Shown: in pieces, positions 41,941 to 49,876 of the stretch
Position numbering within the stretch: position 1 is the stretch's first letter
How the letters are laid out: every line of letters starts with the position of its first letter
From: Vibrio penaeicida
GTDB taxonomy: Bacteria; Pseudomonadota; Gammaproteobacteria; Enterobacterales; Vibrionaceae
Assembly (NCBI RefSeq): GCF_002933855.1
Contig: NZ_BFAQ01000029.1
Location: 62,001 to 126,000 of the forward strand
Direction: 5' to 3'
DNA length: 64,000 nt
The notes under the pieces: model-generated
Databases searched by the model: none
Told to the model about the DNA's origin: nothing
What the model saw: the letters and a program-made list of their open reading frames with translations, nothing else
Program-made: the position numbers and the translations under genes

Positions 41941-44265
41941 TTACTGCGAGTTGATTGTTCCGCTGACTGTCGCTACATCGGTTTCAGATCCATCAGAAAC
42001 AGTATAGGTGAAACTGTAATTTTCACCGTACGCTTCAAGTTCCAGTTTATGATCGTGGCGAACGAAAACCAATCCAGCATCATTTACCCAGGTTTGCCAA
42101 CCGGGCTGCATATCAATCCCGTTAATTTGCGTAATTTGTAACTGATCTCCGTTTGGATCACTGTCGTTATCGAGTACCGGAATAGTGATTCTGGCACCGT
42201 AGGCAACGTTGTTGTTTGGGTCATCGACTGCATCTGGAGCTGTGGCAGGGTAAATAGTACCGCTGACCGTTGCAACGTCAGTTTGATTTCCATCTGCTAT
42301 CGTGTAAGTGAAGCTGTAATTCTCGCCGTAAGCCTCCAATGCCAGTGTCTGGTCTTGCAGAAAGTAAACCAATCCGGCACCATTTACCCATGTTGCCCAT
42401 CCGGGCTGCATATCAATTCCGTTGATTTGCGTGATTCGCGTATCTTCTGTGGTTGTATCGTTGTTTAATACTCGAATGGTAATGGTTTGCCCATACGTTA
42501 CATTGCTATTGGGATCATCCTGAGCATCAATGGAACTTGGAGCTGAAATGAAACCATTCCCTCTACCGACATCGGTGTTCGACAAGTTCACCAAAGAATT
42601 GTCAGCAAACCTGATTCTTTCAACATCTCTACCGCGTATTGACTGACCTGAACCAGAAATATGGAATTCAACAGCGTCACCAGAAATTGAATAGCTTGAA
42701 GGGTTAGCAGACAAGACTAAGGTATCGAAACCTCGTCCGCCATCAACCCTACCATGGCTGGTTCGAATTTCGTCGTTGCCATCATTTCCGTATATATCAT
42801 TCGTACCGCCTCCGCCACGAATATCATCATCTCCGGAACCTCCATAAAGACGATCATTCCCGTTTAATCCGGAAATCACATCATTACCACTTCCTCCGAA
42901 AATACTGTCATCATAGTTAGAGCCTGTGACGGTGTCGTTTCCATCGTGCGTCAGCATAACGAAACCATTAAATATCCCGCTGTTAGCTCCCCAGTGGGAG
43001 GCATCTAAAACACTTTTATCCACGTCGCTGATAATGTTGTGGTAGTAGAAAGTTCGATTGTTGGACACGTAGTCCATCAACCACCCAGCTGGTTTGGAAG
43101 TGAAAGAACCGTTTTTTTTATGGAACAGACCAAATGATTTTTCTGCGTGATTGACATCGCCATTGGGCTTATTGTTGTCGTAAGCGCTAAACTGAGAATT
43201 GTATTCAAACGAGTGGCTATCCAGCACATGGTGCGCAATAACGCCTTTCAGGTTTTCGTTCCCCCAGCTATCGAGTACACCAAATGCTTCTGCAAACCAA
43301 CGTGCTTGATCAAGTTCTCCATCAGGGCCAGCATTTCTATACCCAAGATAAGAAGGCACTCCAAACTCTGTAATCCATAGGTCGGTCTGGTCGAATCCGT
43401 TTTCTAACATGATGCGTTGCACATCATACAGAGCACCTTGAAAACTATAGTGATAATCCCAGCTAGCTATATGAGCACCAGCCTCGGGAACGTCAACCCA
43501 TGCGGTTGGTCGACCTGATTCTGGGCTGGTAAAAGTGCGGATGTAAGTTGTATAGGGATGAATAGAAATACCATCTACACTAGTCCCTAATTCGGAGATC
43601 TTCTGTGAAAGTGTGCTGAGGTATGTGTTTAAATAAGGGACATCATTGTGGGCAATTCCTCCTCCTATTACATTTACATCAAAGCCAAGTTGTAGTGCAT
43701 CGATGGCTTTGGCTGTATAAGCTAAGTAATTGGCGTAATGAGCTGCATTTGCTAGTGAGACAGCATAGTATCTGTGAGTATTACTATCTGTAACGACATA
43801 CCCACCGTCTTCTGCCTGAAATCCCATATTGGGTTCATTACCGACTTCCCAGCCAGCTATAGTGTTCCGGTACTGTGGCAGGTTTTCGTAAACTTCGTTC
43901 ACATAGATGGCATAGCGGTTTGCCAGCTCAGGGATGTTGTTTACAGTTGGGGCATCAGCATTTGTTCCTCCTTCACGAATCAGATCCCTCGGAGTTTGGC
44001 CCGGCTGTAAAATTACCTTGATTCCCCGAGTCTGCGCTTCCAATAGATAAACTTCTAATCCGTCTAATACCCATTGTGGAACACCGTTTGGTGTGGTCCA
44101 TGTCAGGTCTAAGGGAATACGAAGTATATCGCTCCCTGCCAAGCTTGACATGTGAATAAGGTCTTGCACCTCTACACCTTGATGTGCGGGAGCAATATGA
44201 ACATCATTTACTTTGTAATCTTTGTGAAGTACTTGTAAGCCTAGTGCAATAGAAAAAATATCCAT
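41941..44265 (-). CDS. Secreted RTX glycoside hydrolase-like protein with two cadherin-like repeats
   Basis: The 774-residue protein starts with a TIM-barrel domain of clan GH-A type (about residues 15-400): GWEVGNEPNMGF gives the likely acid/base Glu144 and LWITEFGVPSY the likely nucleophile Glu300. Residues 440-500 carry RTX calcium-binding nonapeptides (GGSGNDVIS, GLNGNDRLY, GGSGDDDIR). Two near-identical domains repeat exactly 100 residues apart (ITQINGIDMQPGW at 611 and 711), resembling VCBS/cadherin-like modules. There is no N-terminal signal peptide, as expected for type I secretion, but no such transporter lies nearby. The substrate polysaccharide is unknown. Confidence 0.8.
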   Translation of the reverse strand: MDIFSIALGLQVLHKDYKVNDVHIAPAHQGVEVQDLIHMSSLAGSDILRIPLDLTWTTPNGVPQWVLDGLEVYLLEAQTRGIKVILQPGQTPRDLIREGGTNADAPTVNNIPELANRYAIYVNEVYENLPQYRNTIAGWEVGNEPNMGFQAEDGGYVVTDSNTHRYYAVSLANAAHYANYLAYTAKAIDALQLGFDVNVIGGGIAHNDVPYLNTYLSTLSQKISELGTSVDGISIHPYTTYIRTFTSPESGRPTAWVDVPEAGAHIASWDYHYSFQGALYDVQRIMLENGFDQTDLWITEFGVPSYLGYRNAGPDGELDQARWFAEAFGVLDSWGNENLKGVIAHHVLDSHSFEYNSQFSAYDNNKPNGDVNHAEKSFGLFHKKNGSFTSKPAGWLMDYVSNNRTFYYHNIISDVDKSVLDASHWGANSGIFNGFVMLTHDGNDTVTGSNYDDSIFGGSGNDVISGLNGNDRLYGGSGDDDIRGGGGTNDIYGNDGNDEIRTSHGRVDGGRGFDTLVLSANPSSYSISGDAVEFHISGSGQSIRGRDVERIRFADNSLVNLSNTDVGRGNGFISAPSSIDAQDDPNSNVTYGQTITIRVLNNDTTTEDTRITQINGIDMQPGWATWVNGAGLVYFLQDQTLALEAYGENYSFTYTIADGNQTDVATVSGTIYPATAPDAVDDPNNNVAYGARITIPVLDNDSDPNGDQLQITQINGIDMQPGWQTWVNDAGLVFVRHDHKLELEAYGENYSFTYTVSDGSETDVATVSGTINSQ

Positions 44266-44733
44266 AATCTAGTCCTGTTCAGAGTTTCCTATCACCGGTA
44301 TCGAAGCCATAGATAGGGGGAGTTCATGATTATGCGGGTAGTTGGTGACTCAAATTCTAAAGATTTAGCATGGGATAATTAATTTTAATAATAAAAAAAA
44401 CAATTAGTTAAGTGTTGGGGAGGTTTTGTGAATTGGACTCCTTTAGAAAATGTGTATACACAAAATTTATTCGCTTATTCGCTTATTCGCACTGCTATCA
44501 TGCCCTTAAAGCAGCTTTAGATTAGCGCACCTAAAATCAGAAAAGTTGCATTTAGGCACTGTGTCTCAAAGTCGTAGAGTGGATCTCCTTAATAAGAATT
44601 TCGTCGTCGCTTGGGTAAGATCCAATAAAAAATGCCACCGACAAGCGGTGGCATTCATTGGATTTATTAAACTAAAATGCGCTTAGTTTTCTATGTATCT
44701 TAAGTATCGATGCGCCTTAGTTTCCGATGAGCA
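44266..44733. other. Spacer with 8-bp triplet repeat, terminator and 17-bp repeats
   Basis: TTATTCGC is repeated three times at 44467-44490 without gaps. The rest upstream of the terminator is AT-rich and probably holds the RTX gene promoter. I see no gene in it. Confidence 0.6.
44624..44661 (-). terminator. Terminator of the 44734-46251 gene
   Basis: AATGCCACCG and CGGTGGCATT form a perfect 10-bp stem around ACAAG. On the minus strand the stem runs into TTTTTTATT, a good intrinsic terminator. Confidence 0.88.
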
Positions 44734-44750
44734 TTAGTTTTCGATACGCA
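44683..44750. repeat. 17-bp tandem repeat copying the gene end, four copies
   Basis: TTAGTTTTC, TTAAGTATCG, TTAGTTTCCG and TTAGTTTTCG begin at 44683, 44700, 44717 and 44734, all 17 bp apart. The last copy is the real stop of the minus-strand gene (its final Glu-Asn-stop), so the array looks like duplications of the gene's end into its trailer. Confidence 0.8.
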
Positions 44751-46251
44751 TAGCACGTACATCAAAACCATCACTGTTCGCATCGTAACCAGACTGTGAT
44801 TCTGGAATTAGGTGCGTACGGTCAACAAAACGTACCGCAGTAAGCAGACAGTTGTCGTACTTAGCGTCGTTGAACAATTTGTCGATCTTCTTGTTCGTGA
44901 TTAGGTAGTTGTTCTCTAGTTCAGTTTCAACTACTTCCCAACGGCTTGCACGGATACCATTGTCTACACAAGAGAGTTTAACTTTCACTAAACCTTGCTC
45001 AGCCCAACGCTCGTAGTCCCAGTTGTTCGCAGTGTACTCGTCCAGTCTTAGACGTTTACCTTTGATAGGACAACCAGAGTATTTACCGTTAGAAGCCATG
45101 TTGAACGTAGTGATGCCTTCTCTACCTACACCGTAGAAGTTTTTAGTGTGCAGGATACTTAGAGGGTCATAACGCCATGGTTCACTTGTCGCACGGTAAC
45201 CTTCTTGGTCTACCACTACGTTACCCAGTGTAGAGTCTACCTCTAGGTTACAGCTGATAACTTCAGGTGCTGGCTCGCCACCATTCAAACAGTTAAGCAA
45301 CTCTGGGCTACCTGCTGGGAATAGCACTTCACACGTATCTTTGTTTGGATTCACTTTCGTTACATGAGTACGTACTTTGTTTACCAAGATACCGTATGAA
45401 TCAGGAAGACCTTTGTCTGCAATAGCAATCGCGGTGTGGAAGCGGTCTGCCGTAAATTTAATACGTGCAACATAGAAACCCTGACCGTCGCGGCTTGCGC
45501 TAGGTGAGGCTGGTAAGCTTACACGCTGACCATCAAAACTCGCGTTTGAACCACCGTCCAGTTTTGCAGATTCGATATCACCACGAACCCATACTGCTAC
45601 ATCACGGTATGCATTGTTGGCACTGTTGTGATAGTTACGTTTAGTGTAACGAATTTCAACTTCGTACTCAGAGCCCGGTGTTGTTGGGATAAACGTACGC
45701 AAGTTTACTGTAGAAGCGTTGTTTTTAGGGTAAGACAAATCGTAACGCTTACCGCTTACATAGATAGCTGGCTTGTGCTTCTGACAGTGGTAAGTATCTG
45801 AATCCAATTCTGTTAGATACTGTTTCTTTTGATCCCACCAAGGAAGTGGGCTGCCGAAGTTGTAAGTTTTATGTTTACCTACTTCTGCGCGAGCCTCACA
45901 AACTTGATCAACAAGACGGCGAATTTCATCTACACCGATGCTGTTGCGAAGTTCATCAAACTGATTTGAGCCCAACATTTTTCTAAGAGTGTTCCACGTC
46001 CAACGCGTTTCAAACAAAATGTTTTGACCGCTGGTGGTGTAAGCTGCTTTGTTACTTGGTGAGAGAGTTTGGTTAGGTGAAAGGTCAACAGTTGCCCAGT
46101 ATCCCCAAACTTGATTCTTGTAGCTATTAAAGTCCTGTACGTACTCTTCAGCTTTTGGTTTGTTATTATCAATGACACTTGCGGGTACAAATGCCTGTGC
46201 TTGTGTTGCTGCAAGTGCTACTAGGCCTGCAGCTAAAAGTTTCAATTTCAT
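44734..46251 (-). CDS. Exported cysteine-rich protein of unknown function (paralogue 1)
   Basis: I do not recognise this 505-residue family. It has a Sec signal peptide (MKLKLLAAGLVALAATQAQA). The mature protein contains LRTFIPTTPGSEYEVEIRYTKRNYH and VAVWVRGD, a pattern like the beta-sandwich of DUF642 or carbohydrate-binding domains, and eight Cys at positions matched in the paralogue upstream, suggesting disulfides in the periplasm or outside the cell. It ends FVDRTHLIPESQSGYDANSDGFDVRAMRIEN, also shared. Each paralogue has its own terminator, so the two are separate transcription units. A role in surface binding or matrix is possible but unproven. Confidence 0.78.
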   Translation of the reverse strand: MKLKLLAAGLVALAATQAQAFVPASVIDNNKPKAEEYVQDFNSYKNQVWGYWATVDLSPNQTLSPSNKAAYTTSGQNILFETRWTWNTLRKMLGSNQFDELRNSIGVDEIRRLVDQVCEARAEVGKHKTYNFGSPLPWWDQKKQYLTELDSDTYHCQKHKPAIYVSGKRYDLSYPKNNASTVNLRTFIPTTPGSEYEVEIRYTKRNYHNSANNAYRDVAVWVRGDIESAKLDGGSNASFDGQRVSLPASPSASRDGQGFYVARIKFTADRFHTAIAIADKGLPDSYGILVNKVRTHVTKVNPNKDTCEVLFPAGSPELLNCLNGGEPAPEVISCNLEVDSTLGNVVVDQEGYRATSEPWRYDPLSILHTKNFYGVGREGITTFNMASNGKYSGCPIKGKRLRLDEYTANNWDYERWAEQGLVKVKLSCVDNGIRASRWEVVETELENNYLITNKKIDKLFNDAKYDNCLLTAVRFVDRTHLIPESQSGYDANSDGFDVRAMRIEN

Positions 46252-46515
46252 TACTCTAAATTCCTTTGTGTTTTCGTCTCGGTAAAAACACTCAGCAATG
46301 CAGCCTACCTAAAAGCAAACACCCTAAATAAGGTTGTTTAGGTACTGTCATTTTGCGCCCTCATCTCTCAATGAGTTAGCCCTAAGAGTTGCGGTAGAAT
46401 ACATGATCTTCATTCAAAAAAAATGCAGGAAAACACGCATTCTCATATATGCTACTGATATCTTATATCAGAGATGGCTAATTTAGATTGTGGGAAATAG
46501 CACCGAAGAGAAAAG
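46252..46515. promoter_or_regulatory. Upstream region of paralogue 1 with an inverted repeat
   Basis: CTGATAT-CTT-ATATCAG at 46455-46471 is a perfect 7-bp inverted repeat, about 200 bp upstream of the start and likely a protein site or small hairpin. The remaining sequence is AT-rich and probably holds the promoter. No gene is seen. Confidence 0.35.
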
Positions 46516-46560
46516 GAACTGCATAACTCCGGGGTTGGAGGAGATTGAGTCATGCAGTTC
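46516..46560 (-). terminator. Terminator-like hairpin after paralogue 2
   Basis: GAACTGCAT and ATGCAGTTC form a 9-bp stem, with ACTCC/GGAGG pairing inside the loop. On the minus strand it follows the stop at 28 bp and runs into CCTTTTCTC. Confidence 0.65.
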
Positions 46561-46587
46561 AACCTAAGGTACTAGACCCTAAGACTT

Positions 46588-48099
46588 CTAATTTTCGATA
46601 CGAAGATTACGAATATCATAACCATCGCTTATTGCGGAGTAACCAGGTTGATCCTCTGGGATAAGATGTGTTCTGTCTACGAAGCGAATCGCTCGAAGTA
46701 AACAAGACTGGTAATCATCATCGTTGAACACTTTATCAACTTTCTTATTGGTGATAAGTAGGTTGTCTGGGCGTTCAGTTTCTAATGTTTCCCAGCGTGC
46801 AACACGTATGTTGTTCTCGTCTAAGCATGCTAGTCGTACTTGAATCCAGCCTTGTTCTGCGAAACGATTGTAATCCCAGTTATTGCCAGTGAACTCTTCT
46901 AATCTTAGTGTCTTGCCATAGATTGGACAGCCCGAATATTGGCCATTGTTCGCTAATCTCAAGGTTGAGATGCCACCTTTACCTACGCTGTAGTAGTTTT
47001 TCACGTGGAAAAGGTTGTTTGGATCGTAACGCCAAGGTTCTGCTTCAGCTCGGTATCCCGCTTTATTTACTTTGAAGTTGCCTAAAGTCTCATCGACTTC
47101 TAGATTACAGCTCAACATATCAGGTGTTTGCTCTCCGCCAGAAGTGAGACATTTTTTCAGACCGCCACTGTTGGGTGGGAAGAACAGTTCACACGTTTCT
47201 TTAAAAGGATTAACCTCGGTGACTTCGGTTTGGATTTCATTGATCAATAGACCATACGAGTCTGGGTGGCCACTGTCTGCCAATGCAATTGGTGTGTAGA
47301 ATCGATTTGCTGTAAAGCTAATAGTCGCTACGTTGAATCCATCTTCTTGGTTGGCATCAGAGATAGCAGGGTTAGCTGGCAAACGTACACGTTGACCGGT
47401 AAAGGCTATATCACCAACACCTTGTAGTGATGCTTCTTCAAGCGCTCCACGAACCCAAACATTCATGTTGCGGTAAGCTTGTGCTTCTGTGATCCCGAAA
47501 CGTCTAAAATTGTAGTTACGTTTGTGATACTTGATGGTTAGTGAGTATTTAGAGCCCGGTGTTGTTGGAATAAAAGTGCGCATATTCACAGTAGAAGATT
47601 TCTGTGGATAGGAAAGAGGGTAAACAACACCGTTTACAGTAATTTTTGGGTTGTTGCGGTTACAGTGATAAATATCGGAATCCATTTCAGCAACGTAGCC
47701 ACCAACAGAAGGCGCACCATAGTTGTAGGTACGCTGTGTTCCCACTTCAACGCGAGCCTCACATTGTTTATCAATAAGCTGACGAAGCTTTTGAACACCA
47801 ATGTCTTTTCTTAGCGTATTGAAAGCTTGTTTTCCCAACATGCGGCGCATGGTGTTCCATGTCCAACGCACTTCAAATTGAAGTTCATCGCTGTTATTCA
47901 CGTATAATGCTTTGTCAGAAGGGGTTAGGTCAGGTGTTCCGGGTGTGAAATCCACCGTGCCCCAAGAACCTCGATCGGTTTGGTTAGCGAAACCGTTAAA
48001 GTTCTGAGTGTAAGTTTCCCCTGATACAGCAAATGTAGATACTGTCGCAAGAGCCAAAGTAGAGGCAGTTAAGAGCAATCGCTTAGTCATAACGTCCAT
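46588..48099 (-). CDS. Exported cysteine-rich protein of unknown function (paralogue 2)
   Basis: This 503-residue protein is a clear paralogue of its downstream neighbour: shared WTWNTMRRMLG, CEARVEVG, MRTFIPTTPGSKYSLTIKYHKRNY, NLEVDETLGNFKVNKAGYRAEAEPWRYDP, SGCPIYGKTLRLEEFTGNNWDY, and FVDRTHLIPEDQPGY near the C-terminus. It has a signal peptide ending near SGE-TYTQ and the same eight Cys. The mature N-terminus differs in length and the HKRNYNFRRFG insert is unique. Function is not known. Two adjacent copies with conserved order point to an old tandem duplication. Confidence 0.78.
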   Translation of the reverse strand: MDVMTKRLLLTASTLALATVSTFAVSGETYTQNFNGFANQTDRGSWGTVDFTPGTPDLTPSDKALYVNNSDELQFEVRWTWNTMRRMLGKQAFNTLRKDIGVQKLRQLIDKQCEARVEVGTQRTYNYGAPSVGGYVAEMDSDIYHCNRNNPKITVNGVVYPLSYPQKSSTVNMRTFIPTTPGSKYSLTIKYHKRNYNFRRFGITEAQAYRNMNVWVRGALEEASLQGVGDIAFTGQRVRLPANPAISDANQEDGFNVATISFTANRFYTPIALADSGHPDSYGLLINEIQTEVTEVNPFKETCELFFPPNSGGLKKCLTSGGEQTPDMLSCNLEVDETLGNFKVNKAGYRAEAEPWRYDPNNLFHVKNYYSVGKGGISTLRLANNGQYSGCPIYGKTLRLEEFTGNNWDYNRFAEQGWIQVRLACLDENNIRVARWETLETERPDNLLITNKKVDKVFNDDDYQSCLLRAIRFVDRTHLIPEDQPGYSAISDGYDIRNLRIEN

Positions 48100-48628
48100 T
48101 CCTTGTATTTATAGTTAGTGCGGTGCTTATCGAAATACCGCTTTTATAGATAACCCACTTAAAACTCTCTCCCAAAGCTCAAAGTGGTAAATTAGCAACC
48201 TATTGTTTATAGGTTTACCAATAAGTGTTGGGCAAAAAATAAGCTAAATAGGCAACTTCGCCTACATGATAAAAGTGTTAATTGATGAGAGGATGGTCAG
48301 TCTGAAAAGAGGGATTTCTAGCACTTTACTAAGCGGTATGAACTACGTAATAAAACCGTCATATATATCTATCTAATTTGCTTGATAAATATTAGTGGGA
48401 AAATAGGCGGTATCAATATTGATACCCTTTCAAGCATTACATACTTTGTTTGAACTAAAATTATAAAAAATGAATTTTTGTCTTTTTATTGTGATCCTCT
48501 GTCAAAAATTGACTTGATTTTTATATTGACATCCGAGATTTCCATTTAAGAAAAGAAGAATTATTCGCTGAAAACGTCTTCTTGAAGTAACTTGATCTTA
48601 ATGCGCGACTTAAAAAACGGAGCCTTCA
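48100..48628. promoter_or_regulatory. Divergent regulatory region with an 18-bp perfect palindrome
   Basis: GGTATCAAT-ATTGATACC (48409-48426) is a perfect 18-bp palindrome and a good regulator site. AACCTAT-TGTTT-ATAGGTT (48197-48215) is a 7-bp hairpin, extended by an outer TGGTAA/TTACCA pairing. The region lies between paralogue 2 and the HAD gene. No gene is seen. Confidence 0.5.
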
Positions 48629-49510
48629 TTGAATTCATCTTCATATTGGAACGAAACCCCTGTCTATTTTGCTTGGAAACAAGCGCTGCATAATTGGATA
48701 GACCCGCAATCTCCAGAATATCTTTCAGCAGAGAAACGGGTGGCCGTGTTTGATTTAGATGGCACCATGTGGTGCGAGAAACCGTATTTTACTGAAATCT
48801 TCTTTGTTATTGATAAGTTAAAAGCGGCATTGCAAGAAGATTTGGATGAAACTGTTCGCTATCAGGTTTCAGATGCGGTAGCGCTGGCTGAAAAACAGCT
48901 TGCGGGTTCTGGGATGGTTTTAATCGATGCTTTTAACCTTGCATACCCTGATTACTCGAACACACAGTTGGAAATGATGAGTGGTGAATGGCTGGATAGA
49001 GCGAAACATCGTGATTTCTCTTGTTCTCATTTGGAGCTCGCTTATTTACCCATGAAAGAGTGGATAGATGCACTTCATGCCCAGCAATTCACTTGTTACG
49101 TTTGTACTGGCAGCTCTGAACCATTTGTTCGCCCATGGATTGAAGCGGTATTCGGTATTCATGCTGATAGGGTATTGGGATCTGAACTGTATGGTAAAAG
49201 TGGAGACCAACCGATCACTCTTAATATAAATGAAGAGAAAGTGTGTTCTGTTGAGTCGCGTTGTGAAATCGCTCCGGTATTGGTAGTTGGGAACTCGGAC
49301 GGTGACTTTGAATTACTAGAGTGGGCGTTAAAGAAGAATCCATCTGCTCAATGTTATGTGGTTGACCATGATGATCCTGAAAGAGAATACCAATACCCGC
49401 TAAGCCATTCCATAGAACATTGGCTTGCGCAAGATAACACCCAGTTAACACGTATTTCTATGAAGAATGATTGGTATCGTGTCTTTACAGGTAGCCATAA
49501 AAAAGTCTAA
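48629..49510 (+). CDS. HAD-family hydrolase (SerB-like), substrate unknown
   Basis: The 293-residue protein has HAD motif I VAVFDLDGTMWCEKP near residue 40, motif II CYVCTGSSEPFVRPW, and motif IV VVGNSDGDFELLEWALKK. A helical cap lies between motifs I and II. It resembles phosphoserine-phosphatase-like HAD proteins found in many bacteria without a known substrate. Initiation is at TTG, supported by CGGAG six bases upstream and by the absence of an ATG before motif I. There is no signal peptide, so it is cytoplasmic. Confidence 0.75.
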   Translation: MNSSSYWNETPVYFAWKQALHNWIDPQSPEYLSAEKRVAVFDLDGTMWCEKPYFTEIFFVIDKLKAALQEDLDETVRYQVSDAVALAEKQLAGSGMVLIDAFNLAYPDYSNTQLEMMSGEWLDRAKHRDFSCSHLELAYLPMKEWIDALHAQQFTCYVCTGSSEPFVRPWIEAVFGIHADRVLGSELYGKSGDQPITLNINEEKVCSVESRCEIAPVLVVGNSDGDFELLEWALKKNPSAQCYVVDHDDPEREYQYPLSHSIEHWLAQDNTQLTRISMKNDWYRVFTGSHKKV

Positions 49511-49543
49511 CCTTTGAATCTGAAAATGTGTCCCCACTTATAC

Positions 49544-49576
49544 TTGTACAAACTTGAATAGTTGTACAAACTCGAA
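49544..49576 (+). repeat. Direct repeat, 15 bp at 18-bp period
   Basis: TTGTACAAACTTGAA and TTGTACAAACTCGAA start 18 bp apart just after the HAD stop. Each contains the palindrome TTGTACAA. Confidence 0.7.
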
Positions 49577-49732
49577 ATGCAGAGTTCAAAGTCGAATTTC
49601 TTAACTAAGAAAGAAGAGTAAAGCTTGTTGATGAGAAGGCAAGGTAGCCGAGTGGCAAACCTTTTCGAGGTAACTGAGTATAAAGGGACATGGTGAGTTA
49701 GCGCGTATTCATCAAATTGAAAAACTTTTAAG

Positions 49733-49771
49733 GCTACTTTTTACTTCCAAGAGCTACTTTTTATTTCAAAA
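49733..49771 (+). repeat. Direct repeat at 20-bp period upstream of EF-G2
   Basis: GCTACTTTTTACTTCCAAGA is followed directly by GCTACTTTTTATTTCAAAA. The pair lies about 60 bp upstream of the fusA-type promoter. The rest of the 49511-49876 spacer shows no gene. Confidence 0.7.
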
Positions 49772-49830
49772 TAATGTTAAAAAGTTTTTTTTCTACAAAT
49801 GCACGCAAGGGTATCAGTCTTGACAGATTG

Positions 49831-49839
49831 TGATATACT
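49831..49839 (+). promoter_or_regulatory. Extended -10 promoter of the EF-G2 gene
   Basis: TGATATACT fits the extended -10 form TGnTATACT and implies a start near 49846, about 30 bases before the ATG. A TTGACA lies only 8 bp upstream of the -10, too close to be its -35. Confidence 0.5.
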
Positions 49840-49876
49840 CTGCGCGCATTTTATATCCTATTAATAGAGTAAGACA

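Noticed and set aside
49641..49690. tRNA-like stretch GGTAGCCGAGTGGC resembling a D-arm
   Set aside because: No anticodon arm, T-loop consensus or acceptor stem can be built around it.
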